Shown: piece after piece, positions 1-10,830 of the stretch | How the letters are laid out: each line of letters opens with the position of its first letter | How positions within the stretch are numbered: position 1 is the first letter of the stretch | DNA from: Burkholderia lata | GTDB taxonomy: Bacteria; Pseudomonadota; Gammaproteobacteria; Burkholderiales; Burkholderiaceae | Direction of reading: 5' to 3' | Length of the DNA stretch: 64,000 bases | NCBI RefSeq assembly: GCF_902499335.1 | Contig: NZ_CABVQK010000014.1 | Span: 62,001 to 126,000, forward strand | Program-made: the position numbers and the translations under genes | The notes under the pieces: model-generated | The model's database searches: none | The model's input: only the letters and a program-made list of their open reading frames with translations | Told to the model about the DNA's origin: nothing

Positions 1-1
1 G

Positions 2-262
2 GACAAGCTGCTGCAGCTCACGCTCGACGTCGGCGAGGAAAAGACCCGCAACGTGTTCTCGGGCATCAAGTCCGCGTACCAGCCCGAGCAGCTCGTCGGC
101 AAGCTGACCGTGATGGTCGCAAACCTCGCGCCGCGCAAGATGAAGTTCGGCCTGTCCGAAGGGATGGTGCTCGCCGCATCGGCAACCGACGAGAAGGCCG
201 AGCCGGGCCTCTACATCCTCGAGCCGCACAGCGGCGCGAAGCCCGGCATGCGCGTGAAGTAA
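2..262 (+). CDS. metG: Methionyl-tRNA synthetase, C-terminal fragment (partial)
   Basis: This is the last 86 residues of a gene that begins before the window; the frame is open from base 2. The residues form the C-terminal OB-fold tRNA-binding domain found on long MetG proteins, seen in [18 protein letters not shown] and the ending [19 protein letters not shown]. In the whole enzyme this domain raises tRNA affinity and dimerises, while the catalytic part charges tRNA-Met in the cytoplasm. A free-standing Trbp111/CsaA-like protein is the alternative, but such proteins usually start closer to this motif. A strong terminator follows 24 bases after the stop codon. Confidence 0.85.
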
Positions 263-285
263 GCCACGCGCTGCGCCGCTTGCAC

Positions 286-320
286 AAAAAAGCCCCGCAC
301 GAATCGTGCGGGGCTTTTTT
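286..320. terminator. Intrinsic terminator, bidirectional, between metG and tamB
   Basis: An 11-bp perfect stem (291-301 pairing with 305-315) has a 3-base loop, six A before and six T after it. It can end metG on the plus strand and tamB on the minus strand, whose stop codon lies at its edge. Confidence 0.9.
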
Positions 321-3300
321 CATGGCTGCTCGGCGCGCCGCGCCTGCCCGCCGTCACTGCCGAACCACCGGTCGAAGCGCCGCGTGTAGTTCAGGTCGAC
401 GCCCTGGAACGTGCCGCCGTACGCGGACACCGACCAGAAGCGCGTCAGGTTGATCGTCGCCTTGAACGCGTTGGCCGCCGATTGCAGCCCCTGCTCGAAG
501 CCGAGCACGAACCGCTCGTTGATCGCCTTCGACACCAGCACGACCTGCGGATCGGTCAGCCCGACTTCGCTGCGGCCGACCGAAACCTCGTCGAGACCGA
601 AGGTCTGCGCGACGCGCTTGCCGGTCACGCTGCCGAGCAGCCCGAGCGCCGCCGTCATCGCGCCCTGCTGGCCGACGTTGTTGCCCTGGTCGGTGCCGTG
701 CCCGAACAGCAGCCACGACAGCTTTTCGTTGTCCGTGACGTTCGGCTCCGACACGAGCTTGACCGTCAGCGACTGGATCGTGCCCGTCACCTGCACACCG
801 GCCTCGACCTCCTGGTTGCGCCGCATCGCGAGGATGTTGACGCCCGGGTTCGACACGGGGCCGTTGAACGTGAAGAAGCCGTTCTCGATCGCGAGCTTGC
901 GGCCGAACGACGTGTACGTCGATCCTTCGGTCACGCGCACGTTGCCGACCGCACGCAGCGGCACGCCCGGCGCGCTCATCACGGTGATCGTACCGCGCAG
1001 CCCGAGATCCGCGCCGTGGCCCTTGAAGCGGAAGTTGTTGCCGAGGCCGATGTCGATGTTCGCGCGAGGCGCGAGCGACGGCGCCGGCTTGTCCTCGGCC
1101 GGCTTCGGCTTCGCGACCGCGGTGCCGGTCGGCGTCTCGCCGCGCACCGTGCCGCCCGGCTCCACGATCACGACATCGTCCGACAGGTGCGGCGCCGATT
1201 CCTCCGGCAGGTCGAACAATGCGCGGTCGACGACGAACTTGCCGTCGATGGACAACGCGCCGCGCGGCCCGTCGTTCGCGACGGTTGCCTTGCCCGACAG
1301 CGACAGCTTGCGATCCGGCGCCGCGAACAGTTCGAGCTTGTCCGCGACGATGCTCGCGGTCAGGTCGGGCGCCTCGCCATCGAGGCGCACACGGCCGAGC
1401 GCGCGCAACGTACCGTCGCCGCCGTGGAACTCGACCTGCTGGAATTCGACGAGGTTTTCCGACAGCTTGATGCGCACGATGCCGTCTTTCAGCTGCACGC
1501 CCTGGTCGATGAGCGTCGCGGACAAATCGTCGCCCGTCAGCATCCCCGACAGGTTCGGCTTCACCGGCGTGCCCGCGACGGTGAGCTTCAGCGCCGCGCG
1601 CCCGCCGAGCAGGTAGCTCGGCCCGAACAGGTTGCCGGTCGTCTTCAGCGCCGGGATATCGGCATCGATGCGGCCCGACAGCGGGCCGTCGTCGACCACG
1701 CCGAACATGCCGTCGCGCAGCGCGAACGGCACGGTGACGTTCGCATCGAGCGTGCCGATCCGGTTCGCCTTCGCGAGCGCCGTCACGTTGAGCCGGTTGC
1801 CGGGCGTGAAGCTCGCGCGCGCGGACAGGTCGGTCAGCCCCAGCGATGCGATGCCGCGCCCGCTCTCGATCGTCACGTCGCCGCCGCGACGCTTCATTTG
1901 CACATAGCCCGTCGAGTTCGCACCGAGCGAGAAATCCCAGTCGGCGTCGAGCACGACGTCGGTCCGCACCGGCGGCCGCTGGCCCGTCAGCTCCTGGCGG
2001 ACCTCGAGGAAACGCGCGACCGACGCACCGCTCACCGAGCCCGCCGAGCGCATCTGGCCGTGATCGAACACGAACGACTTCAGGTCGATCGCCGCGCCTT
2101 CGAGCGTGAGCCGCGTCGCGCCGAGCGTCACGCGGCCGGCACCGGCCGATACCGTCAGCGGCGACTGCAGCGCGATGGCCGGCGTGCCGCGGTTCGCGAG
2201 ACGCGTGACGGTACCGTCCCAGCGCATCCCGTCGCGGCTCTCCACCACACCGCCGTTCGCCGCGAGCGTCACGTCGATCACGCGGCCGCCGGCGATCCCG
2301 AGCGCCGACGCGTCGAGCGTGTGCTTCGCGCGCGTGCCGTCGAGGTTCGCGCGCAGCGATTTCAGCTTCAGCGAGCCGAGTGCGATGTCGGACGCGTCGA
2401 CCGTGAACACGAGCGCGCCGTGCGCGCCGTCGCGGATGTCCGCGCGGCCCTGCGCGGCACCGATCCGGTTCGAGCCGACGACGACGTGCTCGGCCTTGTA
2501 GGTGGCCGTCACGTTCGGGTGCGCGAAGCTGCCGGTCAGGTCGCCCTGCGCCTGCACGAGCCCTTCCACGCCGAAGCCGAGCCGGTCGAGCTGCGGCGCG
2601 TCGACGACGAAGCGCAGCCGGTCGCCCGGCGCGCCGAAGCTGCCGCGCAGATCCACGTGGTTGCCCGCGATCGACAGGGTCGCGTTGCTCGGCAAAATGC
2701 GCGAGCCGGCGAGCTGCACGACGCCGGCGCCGGTCAGCGGCACGCCGTCGTACAGGCTGTCGCCGAGCTTGAAGGTCGCCTTCGTCGACACCTGCGGCGC
2801 AAATGCGCCCGACGCCGTCAGCGTGCCCGACACGCGCGTCTCGCCGCGCTGGGCCGGTGCCTTCGCGACCTTGGCGGGCGCCTTGCCGCCACCCGCCTTC
2901 GGCGCGCTCATCGCGGCGAGCAGCAGCGGATCGAAGGCGGTCAGCGTCGCCTTCGCGTCGTAGCTCGAATGCGCATCGTGGCGGAACACGCCCGTCAGGT
3001 CGATGCGGCCCTTGCCCGCTGTCACGCGCGCGTCGGTCAGCACGGTCTGCTGCGACGTCAGCGCAACCTTCGCGCGGGCGCCGAGCGCGAGCTTCGGGTC
3101 GTTCAGGTTGAAATCGACGCTCGTCACGTCGCCCGCGAGCGTCACGCCGAGCGGGCCGGCGAGGCGCATCGGCCGCAGCTCGGCGACGAAGGCATTCAGG
3201 TCGAGGTTCGCGACCTTCAGGTCGAAGCGGCCCTTGCCGCCCGTCAGCGTGCCGCTACCCGTCACGCTGCCGTCGCGGATCAGCTTCAGCGCAAGCGCGT

Positions 3301-4402
3301 CGATCCGCTGCGCGTGCGCGTCGAGATGCACGTTCGCGTGCGCGTCGATCACCGGCAGCAGGTGGTCGCCGAGCGTGCCGGGCTTCGCATTGACGATCGA
3401 CACCGGGCCCGTCACCGCGAAACCCTTCGCGGGCTCGGCCCCGGCCGGCGCGATCACGGGCGCGAGTTCCGCGCGCACCGCGAGATCGGCGGCCGGCGCG
3501 CCGGGCGCGAGCGCCTGCGGGTTCACGTGGTCGAACGCGAGGGACGCGCGCGTGAGCGGCACCGCGCCGAACGGCGCGGCCTCGACGTGCGCGCGCCCGT
3601 TCAGCTTCATCCCGCTCGCGTCGACGTCGGCAACGAGCGCCTCGAGCGAGCCCGACACGCGCGCGCGCGCATCGACCGGCTCGTCGGACAGCTTGCCCGC
3701 ATAAGTGGCTTCGCCCGTCAGCGCGAACGGCTTCACGCCGTCGAGCTTCGCGCGCGCGGTCAGCGCGCCGTACGGCGTATCGACGCCGTCGAGCACGAGT
3801 TCATGGTGACGGCCGTCGCTGCGGCCGTTCAGCGCGATATGGTCGAGCTGCGTCGTCGACCCGCCATCGTGGATCGCAAGGTGATCGACGCGCAGGTCGT
3901 CGATGCGCAACTGCAGCGGCAGGCTCAGGTCCTGCGGCGTCGTACTCGGCGTCGACGGCCCCGGCGGGATCCGCACGTCGATCGTGCCGGCGCGAAGATA
4001 GGCGATGGACAACCGCCACGGCGCGCGGGTCAGCGCCCAGCGGCCGTCGAGCCGGTCGATGCGGATTTCGGTGCCGGTGCCGTCGGGGCTGGTCCACGCG
4101 AATCCGCGCAACCGCACGCCGGTCGCGAGCGAGCCGCCGTCGAGCGTACCCGCGAGCCGCGCGCCGAGCACGCGCTCGGCCACCTGCCACGCGAGCCGCG
4201 TGCCGTGCTCGGTCGTCACCGCGGCCAGCACGAGCCCGATCGCCAGCACGACGAGCAGCACGACCGTCGCGAGCGTCCACGCGACGAAACGCCCGATGCG
4301 CGCAACGGGCCCGCGACGCGGCGTACGCGGCGGCGCGTCGGGCGCGCCGTCGGGCGAGTCCGGATCGTGAGGCGGCGGCGTGTCGTTCGGGTCCTTCGTC
4401 AT
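320..4402 (-). CDS. tamB: Translocation and assembly module subunit TamB
   Basis: A protein of 1360 residues, in the size range of proteobacterial TamB. After a Pro/Asp-rich cytoplasmic start there is one transmembrane segment at about residues 40-62. A very long repetitive beta-rich periplasmic body with Pro/Ala/Lys-rich linkers follows, then a C-terminal DUF490 (TamB) domain ending in aromatic beta-strands (FWSVSAYGGTFQGVDLNYTR). TamB spans the periplasm, works with TamA in inserting outer-membrane proteins, and belongs to the bridge-like lipid-transport proteins. Its start lies 28 bases after the tamA stop codon, so the two form an operon. The low-complexity linker near residues 490-515 is common in Burkholderia proteins. 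Confidence 0.93.
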   Translation of the reverse strand: MTKDPNDTPPPHDPDSPDGAPDAPPRTPRRGPVARIGRFVAWTLATVVLLVVLAIGLVLAAVTTEHGTRLAWQVAERVLGARLAGTLDGGSLATGVRLRGFAWTSPDGTGTEIRIDRLDGRWALTRAPWRLSIAYLRAGTIDVRIPPGPSTPSTTPQDLSLPLQLRIDDLRVDHLAIHDGGSTTQLDHIALNGRSDGRHHELVLDGVDTPYGALTARAKLDGVKPFALTGEATYAGKLSDEPVDARARVSGSLEALVADVDASGMKLNGRAHVEAAPFGAVPLTRASLAFDHVNPQALAPGAPAADLAVRAELAPVIAPAGAEPAKGFAVTGPVSIVNAKPGTLGDHLLPVIDAHANVHLDAHAQRIDALALKLIRDGSVTGSGTLTGGKGRFDLKVANLDLNAFVAELRPMRLAGPLGVTLAGDVTSVDFNLNDPKLALGARAKVALTSQQTVLTDARVTAGKGRIDLTGVFRHDAHSSYDAKATLTAFDPLLLAAMSAPKAGGGKAPAKVAKAPAQRGETRVSGTLTASGAFAPQVSTKATFKLGDSLYDGVPLTGAGVVQLAGSRILPSNATLSIAGNHVDLRGSFGAPGDRLRFVVDAPQLDRLGFGVEGLVQAQGDLTGSFAHPNVTATYKAEHVVVGSNRIGAAQGRADIRDGAHGALVFTVDASDIALGSLKLKSLRANLDGTRAKHTLDASALGIAGGRVIDVTLAANGGVVESRDGMRWDGTVTRLANRGTPAIALQSPLTVSAGAGRVTLGATRLTLEGAAIDLKSFVFDHGQMRSAGSVSGASVARFLEVRQELTGQRPPVRTDVVLDADWDFSLGANSTGYVQMKRRGGDVTIESGRGIASLGLTDLSARASFTPGNRLNVTALAKANRIGTLDANVTVPFALRDGMFGVVDDGPLSGRIDADIPALKTTGNLFGPSYLLGGRAALKLTVAGTPVKPNLSGMLTGDDLSATLIDQGVQLKDGIVRIKLSENLVEFQQVEFHGGDGTLRALGRVRLDGEAPDLTASIVADKLELFAAPDRKLSLSGKATVANDGPRGALSIDGKFVVDRALFDLPEESAPHLSDDVVIVEPGGTVRGETPTGTAVAKPKPAEDKPAPSLAPRANIDIGLGNNFRFKGHGADLGLRGTITVMSAPGVPLRAVGNVRVTEGSTYTSFGRKLAIENGFFTFNGPVSNPGVNILAMRRNQEVEAGVQVTGTIQSLTVKLVSEPNVTDNEKLSWLLFGHGTDQGNNVGQQGAMTAALGLLGSVTGKRVAQTFGLDEVSVGRSEVGLTDPQVVLVSKAINERFVLGFEQGLQSAANAFKATINLTRFWSVSAYGGTFQGVDLNYTRRFDRWFGSDGGQARRAEQP

Positions 4403-4430
4403 GCGGTTCGTCGTCGATGAAACGGTACGG

Positions 4431-6245
4431 TCAGAAAGCGATGCCGAGCGTCAGGTACGGGCGCACGCTATGGTTGCGCAACCCGTACGCGACGTCGACG
4501 TTGATCGGGCCGACGGGGCTGCGCCAGCGCGCGCCGATGCCGACACCCGGGTAAAACACGCGCTCGCCCCACGCATCGGTGGCAGTGCCGATGTCGAAGA
4601 ACGTCGCGGCGCCCCAGTCGCGGTTGAACCAGTGCTGGTATTCGGCGGTGCCCGTCATCAGGTACTTGGTCGGCAGCACGGAGCCGTCGACGCTGTTGCC
4701 GATGCTCTGGTAGCCGTAGCCGCGCACCGAGTTCGAGCCGCCCGCGCGGAACAGCAGCGACGCCGGCACGCCGGTCGAGCTGCCGCTCGTGAACACGCCG
4801 CCGAGCTCCGCGCGGAACACGAACAGGTCGCGCTTGCCGATCGGCAGGTACTGCTGGCCGCGCGCGTAGCCGCGGATGAAGGACTGGTCGGTCAGCACGC
4901 CCTTGACGGCGAAGCCGGCCTCGGCGTGGATCAGGTTGCCCGAACGCGGGAACAGCGGATCGTCGACGTTGCGGCGCGTCCACGCCCATTGCGGCACGAG
5001 CGCGCGGCTCGTGGTCGGCCCGGCGCCGTTCTGGTCGAGCCGGTCCTGGTAGAACATCAGCGAATACGAATAGTCGATGAACTGGCCGGTGCGCGTGCGC
5101 TGCGCGCCGATCCGCGCGCTGTAGATGCGCGTGTCCGACACGTTGGTGTTCGTGTACGACGCGAGCACGCTGTTGGTCCAGCCCTTCTCGCCCGGCGGCA
5201 TCGACAGCTGGACCTGTCCGTATTGCTGGATCTGGTCGAGCCGGCCCGACACGGTCAGCGGCCACGCGGCGCCGAACGTGTCGAGATACGTATAGGAGCC
5301 CTGCACGTGCGGCCCGGTATCGGTGGCAAAGCCGACGCCGCCGCGGATGTTGTTGTACGGGAACTCGCTGACCTTCACGTGCACGGGCGTGCGCTCGGGC
5401 TTCGCCGTATCGTCGCCGACGTCGATCGCGACGCTCGCGTAGTACGGCGTGTTCTGCAACTGCCGCTGCAGTTCGGTGATCCGCTGCACGTCGTAGATCT
5501 CACCTTCCGACAGCGGATTGACGTTCGTGACGATCTTTTCCGGATAGCGCCGCACGCCGTCGACGTCGACCTTGCCGATCGTAAACGTCGGGCCGCTGTC
5601 GAACGTGACCGCGAGCGTCGCGCGCTGCGTGCGCGGGTCGACGCGCGCCTCCGACGATGTGATCTTCGCGCCGAGATAGCGACGCGACTGCAGTTGCCTG
5701 AGCGCGGCGCCCTTCGCGCCGTCCCAGTCGGACTGCGTGAACGGATCGCCCGGCTTCAGCGAAAACGCGAAACGGGTCGCGGCTTCCTGCTTCGGATCCT
5801 CGGTGTCGATCGGCCCCTTGAACGTCAGGTCGACGGTCGACACGACGGTCTGCTTGCCCGGATCGACCGCGATGCGCACGTCGCGCTTGCCGTCGCGCGT
5901 GCGCACGTCGGTGCGCACGACCGGCGAGAAATAGCCGGCCGTCGCGGTCAGGTCGCGCACCTGCTGCGGCGTGGCGGTAACGAGGAAGTCGAACTGGTCG
6001 TCGCTGATGTCGTCGCGCTTCGCGAAGCGCGCGATATCCAGATGCGACTTGAGCAGCTTGCGAACCGAGCTCGGCGCGTCGATGTCGACGTCGTACTTCG
6101 CGTGGGCCGGCAACGCGAAGCACGCGGCCAGGCAACCCGCGAGGGCCACCCGCGCGGCGCGGGCCGCGGCGCCGGCGCGATTGCAATCCACGCGCGGGCC
6201 CGCGTCATGTGCCGTGTGTGCTTGCTGGTTCGACTGCCCCGCCAA
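4431..6245 (-). CDS. tamA: Translocation and assembly module TamA, Omp85 family barrel
   Basis: A protein of 604 residues. It has a long positively charged N-terminus and signal peptide with likely cleavage after ALPAHA (residue 49). POTRA-like repeats follow, then an Omp85 barrel from about residue 270. The chain ends in Phe (YLTLGIAF), the usual outer-membrane barrel signal. TamA is the outer-membrane partner of TamB, encoded next. The only ATG in a reasonable place is at 6245; a GTG at 6191 would shorten the unusually long region before the signal peptide. BamA is excluded because only about three POTRA units precede the barrel and tamB is adjacent. Confidence 0.92.
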   Translation of the reverse strand: MAGQSNQQAHTAHDAGPRVDCNRAGAAARAARVALAGCLAACFALPAHAKYDVDIDAPSSVRKLLKSHLDIARFAKRDDISDDQFDFLVTATPQQVRDLTATAGYFSPVVRTDVRTRDGKRDVRIAVDPGKQTVVSTVDLTFKGPIDTEDPKQEAATRFAFSLKPGDPFTQSDWDGAKGAALRQLQSRRYLGAKITSSEARVDPRTQRATLAVTFDSGPTFTIGKVDVDGVRRYPEKIVTNVNPLSEGEIYDVQRITELQRQLQNTPYYASVAIDVGDDTAKPERTPVHVKVSEFPYNNIRGGVGFATDTGPHVQGSYTYLDTFGAAWPLTVSGRLDQIQQYGQVQLSMPPGEKGWTNSVLASYTNTNVSDTRIYSARIGAQRTRTGQFIDYSYSLMFYQDRLDQNGAGPTTSRALVPQWAWTRRNVDDPLFPRSGNLIHAEAGFAVKGVLTDQSFIRGYARGQQYLPIGKRDLFVFRAELGGVFTSGSSTGVPASLLFRAGGSNSVRGYGYQSIGNSVDGSVLPTKYLMTGTAEYQHWFNRDWGAATFFDIGTATDAWGERVFYPGVGIGARWRSPVGPINVDVAYGLRNHSVRPYLTLGIAF

Positions 6246-6283
6246 ATATGACCTCGCCCTCGGTTATCACGGTTTTGTGGAAA

Positions 6284-6305
6284 ACCCTGTATTTGACCAC
6301 AGGGT
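6284..6305. promoter_or_regulatory. Inverted repeat between tamA and the DUF3460 gene
   Basis: The 7-bp perfect arms ACCCTGT (6284-6290) and ACAGGGT (6299-6305) lie 39 bases upstream of the tamA start in a divergent intergenic region. It has no T run, so it looks more like an operator or a 5' leader hairpin than a terminator. A -10-like TAAAAT at 6452-6457 lies between it and the plus-strand gene. Confidence 0.35.
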
Positions 6306-6511
6306 GCCGGCGTCAAATCTTAATGTTTGTAAACCGCGGCACGAGCGAGCGTGGCCGCAACGTCATGCCTGACGGCGCGCTCCCGGGTGCCGCCTGCACG
6401 CCAGCCCGCGGATTCGACGCGCGATTGACGCCGGCCGTTCCCGCGATGCGGTAAAATCCCGCCATCGTGAATCCGGCGCATCGTGCGCCGCCCGAAACGG
6501 AAAACCCAGCC

Positions 6512-6700
6512 ATGCCGTACCAGTCCGATGTCACGCAGTTCCTGAACCAGCTCAAGCAGCAGAAGCCGACGCTCGAGGAAGAGCAGCGCAAGGGCCGTTC
6601 CCTGCTGTGGGACAAGCAGCCGATCGACCTCGAAGAGCGCGCCGAGCAACAGGATTCGCGCGTGAAGCAAACGTCGTACGTCTACTACCAGAACTTCTGA
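6512..6700 (+). CDS. DUF3460 family small protein
   Basis: A hypothetical protein of 62 residues with the family pattern MPYQSDVTQFLNQLKQQKP, a central LLWDKQPIDL, and a C-terminal KQTSYVYYQ. DUF3460 is a short, soluble, charged family of beta-proteobacteria with no assigned function. An in-frame ATG 45 bases upstream exists, but the residues it would add are not family-like, so 6512 is chosen. scpA starts only 4 bases after its stop codon, so the two are probably cotranscribed and translationally coupled. That position beside a chromosome-segregation gene is the only functional hint. Confidence 0.9.
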   Translation: MPYQSDVTQFLNQLKQQKPTLEEEQRKGRSLLWDKQPIDLEERAEQQDSRVKQTSYVYYQNF

Positions 6701-6704
6701 CGAC

Positions 6705-8682
<1,978 letters not shown>

Positions 8683-8727
8683 CGGGCCGCCCCGCCCGCG
8701 CCTCTCACGACGCATCACGGAGACATC

Positions 8728-9114
8728 ATGCAGCGCCACATGCTCAAATCGAAGATCCACCGCGCGGCCGTCACGCATTGCGAGCTGCACTACGAAGGCT
8801 CGTGCGCGATCGACGAAGACCTGCTCGAAGCATCGGGCATCATCGAGAACGAACGCATCGACATCTGGAACATCAACAACGGCGAGCGCTTCTCGACGTA
8901 CGCGATCAAGGGTGAGCGCGGCAGCGGGATGATCTCGCTGAACGGCTCGGCCGCGCGTCGCGCGCAGCTCGGCGACCTCGTAATCATCGCGGCATTCGCG
9001 ATGGTCGACGAAGCCGAACTGCAGGCGGGCTGGAAGCCGAAGCTCGTGTTCATCGACGACGGCAACAAGATCAAGGGCCACCGCGATCACGTGCCGACGC
9101 AGAACTGGACCTGA
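8728..9114 (+). CDS. panD: Aspartate 1-decarboxylase precursor
   Basis: It makes beta-alanine from L-aspartate for pantothenate synthesis. The protein has 128 residues, the usual size. The self-processing site Gly24-Ser25 lies in YEGSCAID; cleavage there turns Ser25 into the catalytic pyruvoyl group. [17 protein letters not shown] and the C-terminal strands match the double-psi barrel fold. Its stop codon is followed at 9168 by a strong hairpin. No PanM/PanZ maturation factor gene is seen nearby. Confidence 0.97.
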   Translation: MQRHMLKSKIHRAAVTHCELHYEGSCAIDEDLLEASGIIENERIDIWNINNGERFSTYAIKGERGSGMISLNGSAARRAQLGDLVIIAAFAMVDEAELQAGWKPKLVFIDDGNKIKGHRDHVPTQNWT

Positions 9115-9165
9115 CCGGCCGCCCGCGTGCCCTGGCGCGCGGGAGTGGCCGCGCCGCTTGTGATC

Positions 9166-9206
9166 GAAGGGCCGGATTCCGTACTCGACGGAATCCGGCC
9201 CTTTCT
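9166..9206. terminator. Intrinsic terminator between panD and the ParA-like gene
   Basis: A 14-bp stem pairs AGGGCCGGATTCCGT with ACGGAATCCGGCCCT around a 5-base loop and is followed by TTTCTCATTT. It serves convergent panD and the ParA-like gene, although the T run is better on the plus strand. Confidence 0.8.
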
Positions 9207-9240
9207 CATTTCATCGTGCGCCGGCCCGGCGGCCGCGCGA

Positions 9241-9909
9241 TCAGGACGCCTTGGCGGCCTTTTCCGTCTTCGCTGCCTTCGGCGCCCGGCGTTCGGCCCA
9301 TTCGACGATCGGCCGCCACTGTTCGAGATCCTTCTCGACCCGGCTCTTCGCGACGTCCCACAGCGTGAGGCCGTGCGCGGCGATCTGCACGTAGTTCTGC
9401 GTGTCGCGCACATAGCCGAGCACCGGCAGGCCGAGCCCTTCGACGAACCGGTGAAGCTGGTCCGACGAGCGCGTGCGCGCATCGACCCGCATCCCGACGA
9501 TCCCGACCTCGACGTTGCCCTTGCGCACGGCCTTCTCGCCGGCGAGGCGCTCCAGAAACTGTTGCGTGGCGAGAATATCGAACATCGACGGCTGCAGCGG
9601 CACGATCACCTTGTCGGCCAGTTGCAGCGCAACGTTGAGCCGGTTGCCGTGCAGGCCGGCCGGCGTATCGATCACCGCATATTCGAGGCCGCGCGGCGGC
9701 TTCGTCGGCGCGTCCGGATCCAGCTCCCATGCCTCGATCGCCGGCAATCCGGCCGGCCGCAGGTCGAGCCACGCATGCGCGGACTGCTGCCGATCCAGGT
9801 CGGCGAGCGCGACCCACGCGCCCTGCGCCGCGAAATAGCCGGCAAGATTGGTGGACAGCGTGCTCTTCCCCACGCCGCCCTTCGGATTCGCCACCACGAT
9901 CACCGTCAT
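9241..9909 (-). CDS. ParA/MinD-family ATPase (orphan, no ParB)
   Basis: A protein of 222 residues from the ATG at 9909. The deviant Walker A KGGVGKST is at residues 10-17, the A' region ALADLDRQQSAH follows, and YAVIDTPAGL is the Walker B region. These ATPases form ATP dimers on DNA or membrane and position cargo such as chromosomes, plasmids or protein clusters. No ParB-like gene or parS repeat is seen beside it, so it is not a standard partition locus. The longer reading frame to 10005 adds an arginine-rich stretch unlike the family. It stands between panD and doxX with its own leader; cargo unknown. Confidence 0.85.
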   Translation of the reverse strand: MTVIVVANPKGGVGKSTLSTNLAGYFAAQGAWVALADLDRQQSAHAWLDLRPAGLPAIEAWELDPDAPTKPPRGLEYAVIDTPAGLHGNRLNVALQLADKVIVPLQPSMFDILATQQFLERLAGEKAVRKGNVEVGIVGMRVDARTRSSDQLHRFVEGLGLPVLGYVRDTQNYVQIAAHGLTLWDVAKSRVEKDLEQWRPIVEWAERRAPKAAKTEKAAKAS

Positions 9910-10045
9910 GAATTCCCCCGAAAAGGCCGCGCGGCGCCCGCCGCATGGCAGGCGCCGCTCGATTACGGATACAGGGAGCGATGATATCGGCAAACGGGGT
10001 GTCACTGAAACGGGTTGCGCCGCACCATGTGGGCTTACCTACCCC

Positions 10046-10459
10046 TTACGCACGCTGACCCGCGGCCGCCCGTGCGCCGAGCGCAAACGCGCCGCCGCCC
10101 AGCAGCGCCTGCACGGCAAGCGTGACGGCCCAGAACGCCGGATATTCCCAGCCGCCGTGCGGTGACGTGAAGCTCCAGCCGTTCGGCAGATGCGTGGCGG
10201 TCGCGCCGAGCATGAACGGCAGCAGCACGAGCGCGGCGACGCGCACACGGAAGCCCGCGAGCAGCGCCAAGCCGCCGGCCAGTTCGACGAACGTCGTCAG
10301 GTACGCGAGCCAGCCCGGCAGGCCGCTCGACGCAAAGAACTGCGCGGTGCCGGGCAGCGTGAAGACAAACACCTTCTGCGCGACGTGCGCGAGGTACAGC
10401 ACGCCGAGCGCGACGCGCAGCAGGGTTGCGGCGAAATCGTTGAGGCGATTGGGGTTCAT
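10046..10459 (-). CDS. DoxX family membrane protein
   Basis: A protein of 137 residues with four hydrophobic segments and the DoxX-type start MNPNRLNDFAATLLRVALGV, followed by ALLAGFRVRVAALVLLPFML. DoxX/YqjF proteins are inner-membrane proteins linked loosely to redox or thiosulfate/quinone chemistry, and the substrate cannot be deduced. The start at 10459 is the ATG that places the first helix correctly. A dyad TCGAA-CCAA-TTCGA lies 43 bases upstream and suggests a dedicated regulator, common for DoxX genes. Confidence 0.85.
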   Translation of the reverse strand: MNPNRLNDFAATLLRVALGVLYLAHVAQKVFVFTLPGTAQFFASSGLPGWLAYLTTFVELAGGLALLAGFRVRVAALVLLPFMLGATATHLPNGWSFTSPHGGWEYPAFWAVTLAVQALLGGGAFALGARAAAGQRA

Positions 10460-10501
10460 GGCGAATTCCTTCGTGAGTGGTGTGAATGGATTGCACTCTA
10501 T

Positions 10502-10515
10502 TCGAACCAATTCGA
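10502..10515 (-). promoter_or_regulatory. Candidate operator upstream of the DoxX gene
   Basis: A perfect 5-bp dyad, TCGAA (10502-10506) and TTCGA (10511-10515) with a 4-base spacer, lies in an AT-richer stretch 43 bases from the doxX ATG. Size and place suit a small HTH repressor. No such regulator gene is adjacent. Confidence 0.35.
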
Positions 10516-10569
10516 CCGATAAACGCGCAAATTCGCTTTAACTGATTCCCATACGGAGTTAATCAGGAC

Positions 10570-10600
10570 GTAAAAAGGGGCATGACCGATCATGCCCCGC
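10570..10600 (-). terminator. Intrinsic terminator of the 46-residue secreted-peptide gene
   Basis: On the minus strand a 9-bp stem, GGGGCATGA pairing with TCATGCCCC (10577-10598), has a 4-base loop and is followed by TTTTTA. It lies 10 bases after the stop codon of the small gene at 10609. Confidence 0.88.
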
Positions 10601-10608
10601 AACCTGCT

Positions 10609-10749
10609 TCAGTAACCGCTCTTGCCTTGTGAGGCGTCGCCGGAACCGGACTGGCTGCCGCCCGGTGCGTATGAATCGCACGCATGCGCAACCGCCGACA
10701 CGCCCAACAGCGCCGCGAGCAGCACGCTCCACCACCATCGAGCCTTCAT
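10609..10749 (-). CDS. Small secreted protein, 46 residues, unrecognised
   Basis: An unrecognised short gene with complete signals. GGAGGAG lies 7 bases before the ATG and an intrinsic terminator lies 10 bases after the stop codon. The product starts MKARWWWSVLLAALLGVSAV, a signal peptide with three Trp and likely cleavage at AHA-CDSYA (after residue 23). A Cys sits at +1, but AHAC departs from a normal lipobox (LxGC), so signal peptidase I is as likely as II. The mature 23 residues are Gly/Ser-rich (GGSQSGSGDASQGKSGY). A 6-bp perfect hairpin at 10765-10778 sits just before the ribosome site. It lies 81 bases downstream of cobQ and may be cotranscribed with it. Confidence 0.7.
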   Translation of the reverse strand: MKARWWWSVLLAALLGVSAVAHACDSYAPGGSQSGSGDASQGKSGY

Positions 10750-10830
10750 CGTCGCACTCCTCCAGGCGGACATCCGCCCTCCTGTGTTGTACGCGATCCG
10801 GCGGAAAAAGCGAGCACGGCCCGCGCCGCG

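Noticed and set aside
482-4420. A 1312-codon open frame on the plus strand across tamB
   Set aside because: It is the antisense of tamB, is extremely Arg/Ala/His-rich, has no recognisable domain, and arises because high-GC coding DNA has few stops in that frame.
9241-10005. A long start of the ParA-like gene at 10005
   Set aside because: The extra 32 residues are Arg/Gly-rich and precede a canonical MTVIVVANPKGG start.
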